Assembly: GCF_014201335.1 (NCBI RefSeq)
Contig: NZ_JACHEB010000011.1
Span: forward strand, 62,001 to 126,000
DNA length: 64,000 nucleotides
Reading direction: 5' to 3'
DNA from: Tunturiibacter gelidiferens
GTDB taxonomy: Bacteria > Acidobacteriota > Terriglobia > Terriglobales > Acidobacteriaceae
The position numbers and the translations under genes were made by a program. The notes below the pieces were generated by a model. It was not told the DNA's origin. It saw nothing but the letters and a program-made list of their open reading frames with translations, and searched no databases. Positions 15,645-24,890 of this stretch are shown piece by piece. Position 1 is the stretch's first letter. The number at the start of each line of letters is the position of its first letter.

Positions 15645-18071
15645 CTACTGATGCGCGATAGGCTGAGGAATCTCGATCCCAGCTGAAGGCATAACGTTTG
15701 CGAGGGCTTCAGGAGTTTCTTCCTGCAGTTCGGGGAGATTGCCCTCAAGCGCAAGTTTCAGCACCTGATCCATCTCCTCGACAAAATGCAGCTTCATGCT
15801 TGTCTTAAGCAACTCAGGAAGATCCGCCATGTCCTTGCGGTTTTCCTCAGGCAGAATTGCTTCGAAGATTCCGGCCCGATGCGCGGCTAACAGCTTTTCC
15901 TTCAGGCCGCCGATCGGAAGCACCTTGCCGCGCAGCGTGATCTCACCGGTCATAGCAATATCCCGTCTCACTTTGATCTTGGTAAGCGCACTCGCAAGCC
16001 CAGTGGCTAGCGTAATGCCAGCCGACGGACCATCCTTCGGAATCGCTCCCTCCGGTACGTGCACATGAATATCCACGTTCTTATAAAAATCCTTCGCCAA
16101 ACCGAGATGATGGGAGCGCGAACGAATATAGGTCAAAGCAGCCTGGGCCGATTCCTGCATCACATCGCCGAGTTGCCCAGTCGCGGTCATCTTGCCTTTG
16201 CCGTCGAGCACCTGGACCTCGGTTTGAAGGATTGTCCCACCCATCTCCGTCCAGGCGAGGCCCGTGACAAGACCAACCTCGCTCTTCTCATGCACCTGCG
16301 AGTCGCGGAACTTCGCTACGCCTAGAATTTCCCCAAGGTTCTCCCCGGTGATTGTCTCCTTATGCTCCGCGCCGTTCTTCACCACGCGTCGAGCAACCTT
16401 CCTGCACACATTTCCGATCTCGCGTTCCAGATTCCTAACACCAGCCTCGCGCGTATAGCCACGAATGATTAGCTTCAGTGCGTCGTCTTCGAAGATGATC
16501 TGTTCGTCCGTCAGCCCAGTGGCTTCCCGCTGTTTCTTCACCAGGTACTGCTTGGCGATCTCCAGCTTTTCAATCTCGGTATATCCATGCAAACGCAGAA
16601 TCTCCATGCGATCCTGCAACGGCCCCGGAATCGTATGCAGCACATTCGCCGTCGCGACGAACAAAACCTGCGACAAGTCGTATTCAACGTCCAGATAGTG
16701 GTCTTGGAACGAAGTGTTCTGCTCCGGATCAAGTACCTCCAGCAGAGCACTTGCTGGGTCGCCGCGGAAGTCCGAAGCCATCTTGTCGATCTCATCCAGC
16801 ATAAACACCGGATTCTTGGTCCCAGCCTTCTTCATCGACTGGATAATCTGTCCCGGCAACGCCCCAATGTAAGTTCGACGATGCCCGCGAATCTCGGCCT
16901 CATCCCGAACGCCGCCCAGCGACAGGCGCACAAACTTACGGCCCGTAGCTTTGGCAATCGACATCCCCAGCGAAGTCTTTCCTACACCCGGAGGCCCAAC
17001 GAAGCAGAGAATCGATCCCTTCGGATTCTTCACCAGCTGACGAACCGCAAGGAACTCAAGGATCCGTTCCTTGATCTTCTCCAGCCCGTAGTGATCTTCG
17101 TTCAAAATCTGTTCTGCATGCTCGATCGACCGAATCTCCTTCGACCGCTTCTTCCAAGGCACAGCGAGCAACCAGTCCAGATAGTTCCGCGACACGGTAG
17201 ACTCAGCCGACATTGGGGGCATCGCCTCCAACTTCTTCAGCTCCTGAAGCGACTTCTCCAAAACGTCCTTCGGCATCGCCGCTGCTTCAATCTTCTTCTT
17301 CAGCTCATCGAACTCTGACTTCTCTCCGCGACCAAGCTCCTTCTGAATAGCCTTGATCTTCTCGTTGAGGTAGTACTCCTTCTGAGCCTTCTCCATCTGC
17401 CGCTTTACACGCGACTGAATGGTGCGATCCATATTCAGCTTTTCGATTGCCACATCGAGCACATCCGCAACTTTCGTCAGCCGGTTCTCCGGATCGAAAA
17501 CTTCGAGAAGCTGCTGCTTCTCTTCGATAGACAGTTGCAGATTCGCCGCAATCGTGTCCGCCAATTTGGCAGGCTCATCCGCGCGCACACTCGCCGCCAT
17601 CGTCTCGTAGTTCAACGACTGCTGCAGCTTCACATACTGCTCAAACAGAGAGTGGACCCGCTGCATCAACTGCTCCACCTGGGGAGTCATCTCCAGCTGC
17701 GTCTGGCCGGTGCGAACCGTCGCTACGAAAAAGCCATCGATATCATTGATCTCAGTCGCGCGTGCCCTCTCGACACCCTCAACCAGCACCTTGATGTTTC
17801 CGTCCGGCATCTTGACGCTCTGAACGATGTTGCCAATCGTTCCCGTCTCGTAGATATCGTCTGCATTTGGCTCGTCCACGGAAGCGTCGTGCTGCGTTGC
17901 AAGAAAGATCTTCCGGTCACCCGATAGCGCCTCTTCCAAGGCCCGAACGCTGGACTCGCGTCCTACGACAAAAGGCGTCATCATATGGGGAAAGATGACC
18001 ATGTCACGAATGGGCATCATCGGAAGTTTGCGAACATCGCCGCTTAGCGCTTTTTTTGGTTGATTTGTCAT
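15645..18071 (-). CDS. lon: ATP-dependent protease Lon
   Basis: 808 residues, full length. An N-terminal substrate-binding LON domain (MMPIRDMVIFPHMMTPF) and coiled-coil linker (MEKAQKEYYLNEKIKAIQKE) come first. The AAA+ module follows with Walker A GPPGVGKTSLG near residue 357 and Walker B VFMLDEID, then the Ser-Lys protease domain with PKDGPSAGIT (Ser near 683) and GLKEKLLAAHRAG (Lys near 726). It forms a cytoplasmic hexamer degrading misfolded and regulatory proteins. It is the last gene of the tig-clpP-clpX-lon series; the 245-base gap before it probably carries its own promoter. Confidence 0.97.
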   Translation of the reverse strand: MTNQPKKALSGDVRKLPMMPIRDMVIFPHMMTPFVVGRESSVRALEEALSGDRKIFLATQHDASVDEPNADDIYETGTIGNIVQSVKMPDGNIKVLVEGVERARATEINDIDGFFVATVRTGQTQLEMTPQVEQLMQRVHSLFEQYVKLQQSLNYETMAASVRADEPAKLADTIAANLQLSIEEKQQLLEVFDPENRLTKVADVLDVAIEKLNMDRTIQSRVKRQMEKAQKEYYLNEKIKAIQKELGRGEKSEFDELKKKIEAAAMPKDVLEKSLQELKKLEAMPPMSAESTVSRNYLDWLLAVPWKKRSKEIRSIEHAEQILNEDHYGLEKIKERILEFLAVRQLVKNPKGSILCFVGPPGVGKTSLGMSIAKATGRKFVRLSLGGVRDEAEIRGHRRTYIGALPGQIIQSMKKAGTKNPVFMLDEIDKMASDFRGDPASALLEVLDPEQNTSFQDHYLDVEYDLSQVLFVATANVLHTIPGPLQDRMEILRLHGYTEIEKLEIAKQYLVKKQREATGLTDEQIIFEDDALKLIIRGYTREAGVRNLEREIGNVCRKVARRVVKNGAEHKETITGENLGEILGVAKFRDSQVHEKSEVGLVTGLAWTEMGGTILQTEVQVLDGKGKMTATGQLGDVMQESAQAALTYIRSRSHHLGLAKDFYKNVDIHVHVPEGAIPKDGPSAGITLATGLASALTKIKVRRDIAMTGEITLRGKVLPIGGLKEKLLAAHRAGIFEAILPEENRKDMADLPELLKTSMKLHFVEEMDQVLKLALEGNLPELQEETPEALANVMPSAGIEIPQPIAHQ

Positions 18072-18316
18072 CTCTCTCCAATTAGACGTTAAAACGCCGG
18101 AAATGATGCAACGGCGTCGCGGCTTCAGGTGATTGTAATTCCTCGGACGGTATAAAGGTATTACACAAAATGCGCCCGATCAAAATTGAAACCGCAATCC
18201 GCTTTTAAGCAGCAATCGCAACGACAGATTAAGCCGTTGCGACACACTGAACATCGAAAAAATCAAATTAAACACAACAATACGTAGCAATCCGCGTTCC
18301 ACAACCGCGTATTTCC
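18072..18316. other. Upstream region of lon
   Basis: A 245-base AT-rich gap between clpX and lon without a plausible gene. It very likely contains the lon promoter; I see no CIRCE (TTAGCACTC-N9-GAGTGCTAA) or clear HAIR element in it. Confidence 0.4.
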
Positions 18317-19603
18317 TTAACCTGCTTTTTCCAATAGCATCGGGAGAGTCAGACTGTGTTTCTTTACCATCTCCGCTGTGATCGAAAGCTCTTTGACCTT
18401 CTTGTTCCCCGGAACGTAATACATCAAATCCAGCATCAACTCTTCCAGAATCATCCGCAGACCGCGCGCTCCAACCTTCCGTTGCAGGGCCTCACGAGCG
18501 ATCTCTCGCGCAGCCTCTTCGGTGAAGATCACCTTCACACCCTCGTAGTCGAATAGCTTCGTGTATTGCTTCAAAATCGCATTGCGCGGCTTGGTCAGAA
18601 TCTCGACTAGGGCTACTTCATCCAATTCGTCCAGGATGCCGAGTACCGGCAACCGGCCAACAAACTCTGGAATCAACCCGTACTTCAACAAATCCTGCGG
18701 CTCTGCTTGACGCAGCAGTTCTGCATCTCGCTGAGCCCGAATCGGCGTTACATCTCCATCTTTCGCGTCGGGATCGGCAATGGCCTTGAACCCCAGTGCC
18801 TTCTTGCCAATCCGTCGCCCGATCACCTTCTCGAGACCAACAAACGCTCCCCCGCAGATGAAGAGGATATTTGTCGTATCAACAGCAGTAAACTCCTGGT
18901 GGGGATGCTTCCGTCCACCTTGGGGTGGGACATTGGCAACCGTCCCCTCCAACAGCTTCAACAGGGCCTGCTGTACTCCCTCACCCGAAACATCACGGGT
19001 AATTGAGGGGTTCTCATCCTTGCGCCCAATTTTGTCGATCTCGTCGATGTAGATAATCCCGCTTTGCGCACGCTGCACGTCGCCGTCTGCAGCCTGCAAA
19101 AGCTTCAGGATGATGTTCTCAACGTCTTCGCCTACATAACCCGCCTCGGTCAGGGTGGTGGCGTCCACAATCGCAAACGGCACATCCAACATCTTGGCCA
19201 TCGTCTGCGCGAGCAATGTCTTTCCAGAACCCGTAGGGCCTACCAGCAGAATATTCGACTTCGCGAGTTCCACATCGTTGCCGCGGGTCTTGTTCATCTG
19301 AATGCGCTTGTAGTGGTTGTAGACCGCCACTGCGAGCTTCTTCTTCGTCTGGTCCTGCCCGATGACGTACTCATCGAGAAACGCCTTTACCTCCTGAGGC
19401 TTAGGCAAGTGAGCAGGCGCTGCACCTGGCTGCGTTTCAGTGCGATCATCTTCCAGAATCGAGTTGCAGACCGCCACGCACTCATCACAGATATATGCCC
19501 GTGGATAGTCCGAAGGAGATGAGATCAGCTTGGCAACGGCGTCCTGCGATTTATGGCAGAAAGAACAGCGAAGAGATTCGTCTGAGCCCCGTGAAGTTTT
19601 CAT
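18317..19603 (-). CDS. clpX: ClpX, ATPase subunit of the Clp protease
   Basis: 428 residues. An N-terminal C4 zinc-binding domain (CSFC and CDECVAVC) recognises adaptors and substrates. One AAA+ module has Walker A GPTGSGKTLLAQ near residue 121, Walker B IIYIDEIDKI and a sensor segment, with the IGF-type loop region for docking to ClpP further on. It unfolds tagged proteins and feeds them to ClpP, encoded 166 bases upstream. The strong hairpin between clpP and clpX suggests partial uncoupling of the two genes. Confidence 0.97.
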   Translation of the reverse strand: MKTSRGSDESLRCSFCHKSQDAVAKLISSPSDYPRAYICDECVAVCNSILEDDRTETQPGAAPAHLPKPQEVKAFLDEYVIGQDQTKKKLAVAVYNHYKRIQMNKTRGNDVELAKSNILLVGPTGSGKTLLAQTMAKMLDVPFAIVDATTLTEAGYVGEDVENIILKLLQAADGDVQRAQSGIIYIDEIDKIGRKDENPSITRDVSGEGVQQALLKLLEGTVANVPPQGGRKHPHQEFTAVDTTNILFICGGAFVGLEKVIGRRIGKKALGFKAIADPDAKDGDVTPIRAQRDAELLRQAEPQDLLKYGLIPEFVGRLPVLGILDELDEVALVEILTKPRNAILKQYTKLFDYEGVKVIFTEEAAREIAREALQRKVGARGLRMILEELMLDLMYYVPGNKKVKELSITAEMVKKHSLTLPMLLEKAG

Positions 19604-19720
19604 AGATGCGACTACTCCTGAGTCGTGCGCGCAACAAAGTCTTACTGTAAGTTTACACCCGATTCAACTTACAAAGCATGGTTCGAGGGTGCACGACAGT
19701 ACCCCGAAATAGTCATATAC

Positions 19721-19753
19721 GCAAGAGCCCGAACCGTTGGCCCGGGCTCTTGC
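19721..19753 (-). terminator. Hairpin between clpP and clpX
   Basis: GCAAGAGCCCG (19721-19731) and CGGGCTCTTGC (19743-19753) form a perfect 11-bp stem just after the clpP stop. The following minus-strand bases are only moderately T-rich, so it may attenuate rather than stop transcription into clpX. Confidence 0.6.
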
Positions 19754-19769
19754 AATCCAAGTGCCGTAG

Positions 19770-20360
19770 TTATGTGCGAGGCCGATCGATGATGTCGTCG
19801 ATAATCCCGTACTCCTTCGACTGCGCGGCCGTCATAATGAAGTCGCGCTCCACATCTCGCTCGATCCGCTCCAGCGTCTGGCCCGTGCTGGCGCTCATCA
19901 GCTTGTTCGTAATCTCGCGAATCCGCAGAATCTCCCGCGCGTGAATGTCGATATCGGTAGCCTGACCGCTCAAGCCCCCCATGGAAGGCTGATGGATCAG
20001 GATTCGCGAGTTCGGTAGGGCAAATCGCTTGCCTTTCTTGCCCGCCATCAACAAAAACGCGCCCATGCTGGCAGCCTGCCCTATGCAGAAGGTCACCACA
20101 TCGTTTTTGATGTACTGCATCGTGTCATAGATCGCCAGGCCGGCCGTGATCGATCCACCTGGCGAGTTGATGTAGAGCTGAATGTCCTTCTCCGGGTCCT
20201 CGCCGCTCAAAAACAGCATCTGCGCAATGATCACATTCGCGATGTTGTCATCGATTGGTGTTCCCAGAAAAATGATGTTGTCCCGCAGCAGACGGCTGTA
20301 AATGTCGTAGGCGCGTTCGCCCCGGCTCGTCTGCTCGATCACCATCGGTACTAGTCCCAT
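19770..20360 (-). CDS. clpP: ClpP protease subunit
   Basis: 196 residues from ATG 20360 (AGAGAG upstream); an in-frame start 30 bases earlier is less likely. Catalytic Ser in GQAASMGAF and His in ILIHQPSMGG are present, with the handle helix REILRIREITN and the C-terminal IIDDII segment. It forms the tetradecameric peptidase chamber for ClpX and for ClpC encoded at 24.9 kb. The gene lies 45 bases after tig, so the two are probably co-transcribed. Confidence 0.97.
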   Translation of the reverse strand: MGLVPMVIEQTSRGERAYDIYSRLLRDNIIFLGTPIDDNIANVIIAQMLFLSGEDPEKDIQLYINSPGGSITAGLAIYDTMQYIKNDVVTFCIGQAASMGAFLLMAGKKGKRFALPNSRILIHQPSMGGLSGQATDIDIHAREILRIREITNKLMSASTGQTLERIERDVERDFIMTAAQSKEYGIIDDIIDRPRT

Positions 20361-20405
20361 AACACTCTCTTTCTTTCTGTCCGTTAGCAATCCGACAACT
20401 TCACT

Positions 20406-21839
20406 CTACGACGCCAGCTTCTCGTAGAGCACGCTTCCAGTCTTCTCGCGCCGCATCTGCTCGCGAATCCGGTCCAGACCGCCATCGTTCGACAACCTGT
20501 CACGAAGGGTCTCCAATGGCTCACGCGATTGAATCGAGAGCAACAACAGCTCGCGCTCCAGATCCTCTTCGCTCAACGTGACACCCTCCACCTCGGCGAT
20601 GCGGTCGAGGATCATCGAAACCTTCACCTCGTTCACCGCGAGATCGCGCTGTGAGGCGCGCAACTGCTGGAAGTCGAGCTTGCGCATATCCTCAACCTTC
20701 ATGCCCTGTTGAGCCAACGCACGCAGACCGCGATCCAGCCGTGCCTCGATCTGTTGCTGCACGAACGCCTCCGGAACAGGGAACTGGAACTTCTCGATGA
20801 ATTCTCCAAGCATCTTGTCCTTCGCGGCATTCTCGAGGGCGCTCTTCTTGCGATCCGACGTATGCTCGCGGAGTTTCGTCTCGAACTCATCCCAGCTCTC
20901 GTAGTTGCCCAGCTGCTTGGCGAACTCCGCATCCCGCTCAGGGAAGCTCTTATGCTTGATGCCTTTCACGGTCACGTCGTAGCTCACCGTCTGGCCCGCA
21001 AGACGCCGCTCGCCGAAGTCCGCCGGATAGTCCACCTCAAACTTCAGCTCCTGCCCAGCTTTCGCTCCGCGCAGCGCTTCATTGAAGGCAGCCAGCGTAT
21101 TCTTCCCGCCAATCTCGATCAGCACATTCTCGCCCGTAATCGGTTCGTTGGTCGAAGCGTTCTGCACTCCATCCTCGGTCACCGTCTGCGCCAGATCCTT
21201 GATATCGCCGCGGAACTGGATCTCCGCCCAGTCGCCATCTACCAGCGGCCGATCTTCTTCCACCGGCTCAACCGTCGCATGGCTATCGAGCACGCGGGCC
21301 AACTCTGCGGCGTACTCCTCATCGGTCAACGCAGCCTCAGGCTTCGTCACCGAAACATTGTCGTAGCCCGCAATGTCGATCTCAGGAGCGACTTCAAACG
21401 CTGCCTTGAACTTCAACGGCTGTCCGTCGAATAACTGCAGATCCAGCAACTGTGGCTCCGACACAGGGCGAAGCTTCTGTTCGTCGATCGCCTTACGGAA
21501 ACGCTCCGACACCAGGCTCTCCAGAACCTCTTGTCGAACTTCCTTGGCAAACTTCGACCGCACCAGCGTTTCAGGTACCTTGCCTGCACGGAAGCCAGGG
21601 ATCCTCGCCAGCTTCTGGTACCGTTTCACCACGGTCTTGAAGCTCTTCGACACCTCATCCGCGCCAACCTCCACTTCAATCTCGCGGGTCAGTTCGGGGT
21701 TCAGTGCGGGTGCATGCTGATGCGCATGCTCATGGTCGTGAGCGTGGTCATGATGTTCGTGCTCATGCGTAGTCGCTACTTCTGGCTGCAGCTCTGCAGT
21801 CCCATTTGTCTCTGTCATCTCAGTCGGGGTCAAATCCAT
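20406..21839 (-). CDS. tig: Trigger factor with His-rich N-terminal extension
   Basis: 477 residues. From about residue 45 it is a normal trigger factor: ribosome-binding domain with the GFRAGKVPETLV signature, FKBP-type prolyl isomerase domain (LVDGDWAEIQFRGD) and the long C-terminal helical chaperone domain. It binds ribosomes near the exit tunnel and shields nascent chains. Unusual is the extension before the ribosome-binding domain, with ten His in residues 25-42 alternating with Glu, Asp and Ala, a likely metal-binding tail. Start 21839 has GGAAGG upstream; a start at 21818 would still keep the His tract. Confidence 0.95.
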   Translation of the reverse strand: MDLTPTEMTETNGTAELQPEVATTHEHEHHDHAHDHEHAHQHAPALNPELTREIEVEVGADEVSKSFKTVVKRYQKLARIPGFRAGKVPETLVRSKFAKEVRQEVLESLVSERFRKAIDEQKLRPVSEPQLLDLQLFDGQPLKFKAAFEVAPEIDIAGYDNVSVTKPEAALTDEEYAAELARVLDSHATVEPVEEDRPLVDGDWAEIQFRGDIKDLAQTVTEDGVQNASTNEPITGENVLIEIGGKNTLAAFNEALRGAKAGQELKFEVDYPADFGERRLAGQTVSYDVTVKGIKHKSFPERDAEFAKQLGNYESWDEFETKLREHTSDRKKSALENAAKDKMLGEFIEKFQFPVPEAFVQQQIEARLDRGLRALAQQGMKVEDMRKLDFQQLRASQRDLAVNEVKVSMILDRIAEVEGVTLSEEDLERELLLLSIQSREPLETLRDRLSNDGGLDRIREQMRREKTGSVLYEKLAS

Positions 21840-22017
21840 GCCTTCCAGTCAGCGTCTGTTTATGCCGCACCGTCGCCGATACCCTGACGAGCGCGATCCA
21901 CGCCTCTTATCTACTGTACGAGTCCGGGACTGAGGGGGTCAAACCTCGCGCCATCTTTCGCTCTCTTCCGGTCGACCCGAAGCCGCAATCCGATCGTTCA
22001 ATCCACGGAGAAGTGCT

Positions 22018-23328
22018 CTAAAAGTGCTCGGGCGAGGCCGCGCTCAGCGAGAATATCTCTAGCCGAATCCTCCACTGGGTTGACTGCCCCGGCTGTAGCA
22101 CCACCATCCCGGTATCTTCCTGTTTGGCCCACTCTCGCCCGAACGGATCGTCGTAGTTAAACTGCGGCTCGATCGAAATATACGATCCATCGAGCGGAGC
22201 GTACACCCGCAAAGCCTTGATGGTAGGTGACGTCGCGGTGATTCGCAGCCCGTAGTCGCTCTCCGGATCGCGCAACTCTGCTACCGGCCCATCTGCCATC
22301 ATGCCCCGCTTCAACTGCACAAAGCTGTCGTCGAGATTCAAGGCGCCTAGTTGAGCTCCATTCCGGCCTGTAAAGTCATACTCGGTCCCTGTAACCGGCA
22401 GCAGGCGGCCACTCAGTTCACCGGTGCGGCGATCCTTCACCTCCGCTCGCAGTCCCTCCGGCAGTCGCAAAACCATCTGCCCGCGATGCCCGCTAAGAAT
22501 GGCAAACCTCGGGTGCCAACCGATCCCGATCGGCTCCGCAGTATCGCCGATGTTATGGGCGACGATCCGGATCTCAATGAGCCGGCCGCTTAGCTCGACC
22601 GTCGTAGTAATCTCCGTTTGCGAGAGCCAGTGGCCATCAAAATTTCCGGGCCGAAACGTTGCTCTTGCCTCTCCTCCATCCGGCATAGTACTCGTCTTTA
22701 CCGAGGTGGAGGGTTCCTTCAGCAGCAGACCGCCGGCGGCTACCGCACCGTCCAGCCCATAGCTATCCTTCACGCCCGTCGGCAGGTTCAAATGAACTCC
22801 TCGCCATACAGCCGTCAGATCGGTCCCATCCGGTGCCCGCGTCCCCGACAGACGGCCTGCCCAGGGCATTTCAATCGCCGCGCCCATCGCCAGGCTCTTT
22901 GCTCCTGTAGCGTCCTCCCCACCGCCGCCCAACTGTTCCGTCGCTTCGCTCACTGGCGGCGAGGCAAGCAGATTCACCTCGCCCTTCTGTGGAAGATAAG
23001 CAGAAATCTGCAGCATATTCATCCCGCGTCCTGGCAGTATAGTAGCCGACAGAAACTCGGGGCCGCTTCCACCTATCATCTGCGTGCGCTGCAGTTTGAT
23101 AACCTCCTGCCCACCCGGACGAAACACAACATCCTGATTCGGCTTAGCCCGAAGCTGCTTCTTGAGCATCGCAAACTGTCCCAGTCTGTGGGTTCGCCAT
23201 CCAAAGGCCAAACCCGCCAGCAGCAACGTCAAAACCAGCATAGTCAGCATGCCGGAGCGCATCACTGCCACATGCCATATGCTTCTGCGACGCTTAGCGG
23301 CCCACTCTTTCAGGAGCGCCCAATACAT
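22018..23328 (-). CDS. Membrane-anchored aldose-1-epimerase-like protein
   Basis: About 436 residues. One membrane span near the N-terminus (MLTMLVLTLLLAGLAFGW) is followed by a galactose-mutarotase-like beta-sandwich with GIGWHPRFAI (catalytic-type His) and VYAPLDGSYISIEPQFNYDD with the usual late Glu. The fold interconverts anomers of free sugars; here it would face the periplasm. Start is uncertain: ATG 23328 is used, a TTG at 23352 is the alternative, and neither has a well spaced ribosome-binding site. Specificity unknown; it is far from the glycan locus. Confidence 0.78.
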   Translation of the reverse strand: MYWALLKEWAAKRRRSIWHVAVMRSGMLTMLVLTLLLAGLAFGWRTHRLGQFAMLKKQLRAKPNQDVVFRPGGQEVIKLQRTQMIGGSGPEFLSATILPGRGMNMLQISAYLPQKGEVNLLASPPVSEATEQLGGGGEDATGAKSLAMGAAIEMPWAGRLSGTRAPDGTDLTAVWRGVHLNLPTGVKDSYGLDGAVAAGGLLLKEPSTSVKTSTMPDGGEARATFRPGNFDGHWLSQTEITTTVELSGRLIEIRIVAHNIGDTAEPIGIGWHPRFAILSGHRGQMVLRLPEGLRAEVKDRRTGELSGRLLPVTGTEYDFTGRNGAQLGALNLDDSFVQLKRGMMADGPVAELRDPESDYGLRITATSPTIKALRVYAPLDGSYISIEPQFNYDDPFGREWAKQEDTGMVVLQPGQSTQWRIRLEIFSLSAASPEHF

Positions 23329-23451
23329 CCTGCTCAGTCTCGGATCTTCCAACTTCCCGCCTATTCCCGTCGTGACATACGAACATCATTCTACTTAGTT
23401 GTTTGACGCACCCACCGTCTAGACCGTCTGCCTGCAACTATCATTAGAAAA

Positions 23452-24168
23452 GTGACGCCAGCCAACACACAAACTACGTCCCCACTCCTGCTGCAGATTC
23501 GCGAAACCATCATCTCTTGCGAGCGCTGCCCACGCCTTCGCGATTACTGTCGTGGTATTGGCGAAACCAAACGTCGCGCCTACCTTGACCAGACCTACTG
23601 GTCGCGTCCCGTACCTGGCTTCGGCGATCCTCGAGCCCGAATCTTGATCCTCGGTCTCGCCCCAGGTGCTCATGGAGCCAACCGCACTGGCCGTCCGTTC
23701 ACCGGCGACGGCTCCGGCGACTTCATGTATCCGGTCCTCCACGAACTCGGGCTTGCCAGCAAGCCCCGCGCTGTCACCCGCGACGACGGCCTCAAGCTCC
23801 GTCACGCATGGATCGCTTCCGTCGTCCGCTGCGCCCCGCCCGGCGACAAGCCTCTCCCGCAGGAGATTCGCAACTGCGGCACCCACCTCGCCCAGGAGAT
23901 CCAGGCCCTCCCGCGCGTGCGCGTCGTCGTGTGCCTCGGAAAGATTGCTTTCGATGGATATATGGCCTTTCTCTTGCAAACAGGCGTCATCACCAGAAAA
24001 TCTGACTACCACTTCTCGCACGGAGCCGAATATCTTCTACCGAATGGTCTGCATCTTCTCGCCACTTACCACCCATCTTTGCGTAACACCAACACCGGTC
24101 GCCTGAACCGCGTGATGTTCACGCGCGTTTTTCTGCGGGCAAGGGAACTGGCCGGATTGTCTATCTAA
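23452..24168 (+). CDS. Family 5 (type b) uracil-DNA glycosylase
   Basis: 238 residues from GTG 23452. CERCPRLRDYC near the N-terminus and the later Cys in VRCAPP and RNCGTHL are the 4Fe-4S ligands. GLAPGAHGANRTGRPFTGD is the catalytic motif A of UDGb, which lacks the usual Asp, and YHPSLRNTNTGR is motif B. It removes uracil, and often hypoxanthine, from DNA to start base-excision repair. The last bases overlap the stop of the small convergent gene on the other strand. Confidence 0.93.
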   Translation: MTPANTQTTSPLLLQIRETIISCERCPRLRDYCRGIGETKRRAYLDQTYWSRPVPGFGDPRARILILGLAPGAHGANRTGRPFTGDGSGDFMYPVLHELGLASKPRAVTRDDGLKLRHAWIASVVRCAPPGDKPLPQEIRNCGTHLAQEIQALPRVRVVVCLGKIAFDGYMAFLLQTGVITRKSDYHFSHGAEYLLPNGLHLLATYHPSLRNTNTGRLNRVMFTRVFLRARELAGLSI

Positions 24169-24260
24169 AGCTGATTCTTTTCACCGAATACGTCCAAGGC
24201 AAAAAATGCAGGCCCCACGATCATTGCAAGAAAAACAAGCGCGATTACAACGTCTCTCAT
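24165..24260 (-). CDS. 31-residue membrane microprotein
   Basis: A very short frame, MRDVVIALVFLAMIVGP followed by AFFALDVFGEKNQL, preceded by GGAAGAGGTGAG at good distance from its ATG at 24260. One hydrophobic span with a charged C-terminal tail. Its stop codon overlaps the stop of the convergent glycosylase gene. Function unknown. The strong ribosome-binding site and coherent single-span composition argue that it is real. Confidence 0.6.
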   Translation of the reverse strand: MRDVVIALVFLAMIVGPAFFALDVFGEKNQL

Positions 24261-24459
24261 TACTCACCTCTTCCGCAATGTAGCGTGCCGTTGCTGAATC
24301 CTCGCAGCACATACAAAATTAGGGAGCCGCTTCGCCATTATCTTGAAAGATTCCTCGTAACTGCTTCAAATGCTTCGCAATATCAAAAAACATCCAACCA
24401 AATACCACCCCTACGAATCCAACTATCCAGAGACGTTAAATCTCGTACGAGGTATTCGA

Positions 24460-24756
24460 ATGAGTGCAAAGAACTATTGGCTTGCCTTCGGAATCGGCGT
24501 TTCCGCGGGAGCCGCAATCGCTCTCCTCTATGCTCCCCAAACCGGAGTCAAAACTCGCAAACAAATCCGCAAAAGAGCGGAGGACGCTGGCGATTATCTG
24601 GAGGATGCGGGCAACTACCTTAAGGATCAAGCCGAGCGCCTCAGCGACGAGGCCCAGAAGGCCATTAAGCGCACCAAGGGCCAAGTGGGATACGCAGTCG
24701 ACAAGGCAGGCGACGCCGTCAACACTGCTGTAAAGTCTGCTCAATCGCTGGTCTAA
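24460..24756 (+). CDS. YtxH-domain protein
   Basis: 98 residues from ATG 24460 with GAGGT upstream. A short hydrophobic N-terminus with the YtxH/GvpP-like pattern GIGVSAGAAIALLYAPQTG is followed by a Lys/Glu/Ala-rich amphipathic helix with an 11-residue-like periodicity (DAGDYLEDAGNYLKDQAERL). Such proteins are small, membrane-attached and usually stress-induced; the biochemical role is unknown. It converges on clpC, with two strong hairpins between them. Confidence 0.8.
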   Translation: MSAKNYWLAFGIGVSAGAAIALLYAPQTGVKTRKQIRKRAEDAGDYLEDAGNYLKDQAERLSDEAQKAIKRTKGQVGYAVDKAGDAVNTAVKSAQSLV

Positions 24757-24790
24757 AGTTTTTCACTGTACCAATCTGCCTTCTCTGGAA

Positions 24791-24824
24791 CGCGAAACAT
24801 CCCGGATTTCCGGGATGTTTCGCG
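24791..24824. repeat. Perfect 15-bp inverted repeat
   Basis: CGCGAAACATCCCGG (24791-24805) and CCGGGATGTTTCGCG (24810-24824) with a 4-base loop, between convergent ytxH and clpC. No T-run follows on either side. Confidence 0.7.
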
Positions 24825-24843
24825 ATGAGCCAACATTCCAAAT

Positions 24844-24875
24844 GAAAAGCCCCGGCGAGCTAGCCGGGGCTTTTC
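24844..24875. terminator. Bidirectional terminator between ytxH and clpC
   Basis: GAAAAGCCCCGGC (24844-24856) pairs fully with GCCGGGGCTTTTC (24863-24875). The built-in A and T runs allow it to end transcription in both directions, 15 bases after the clpC stop. Confidence 0.85.
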
Positions 24876-24890
24876 GTTCACTATCCAGAC

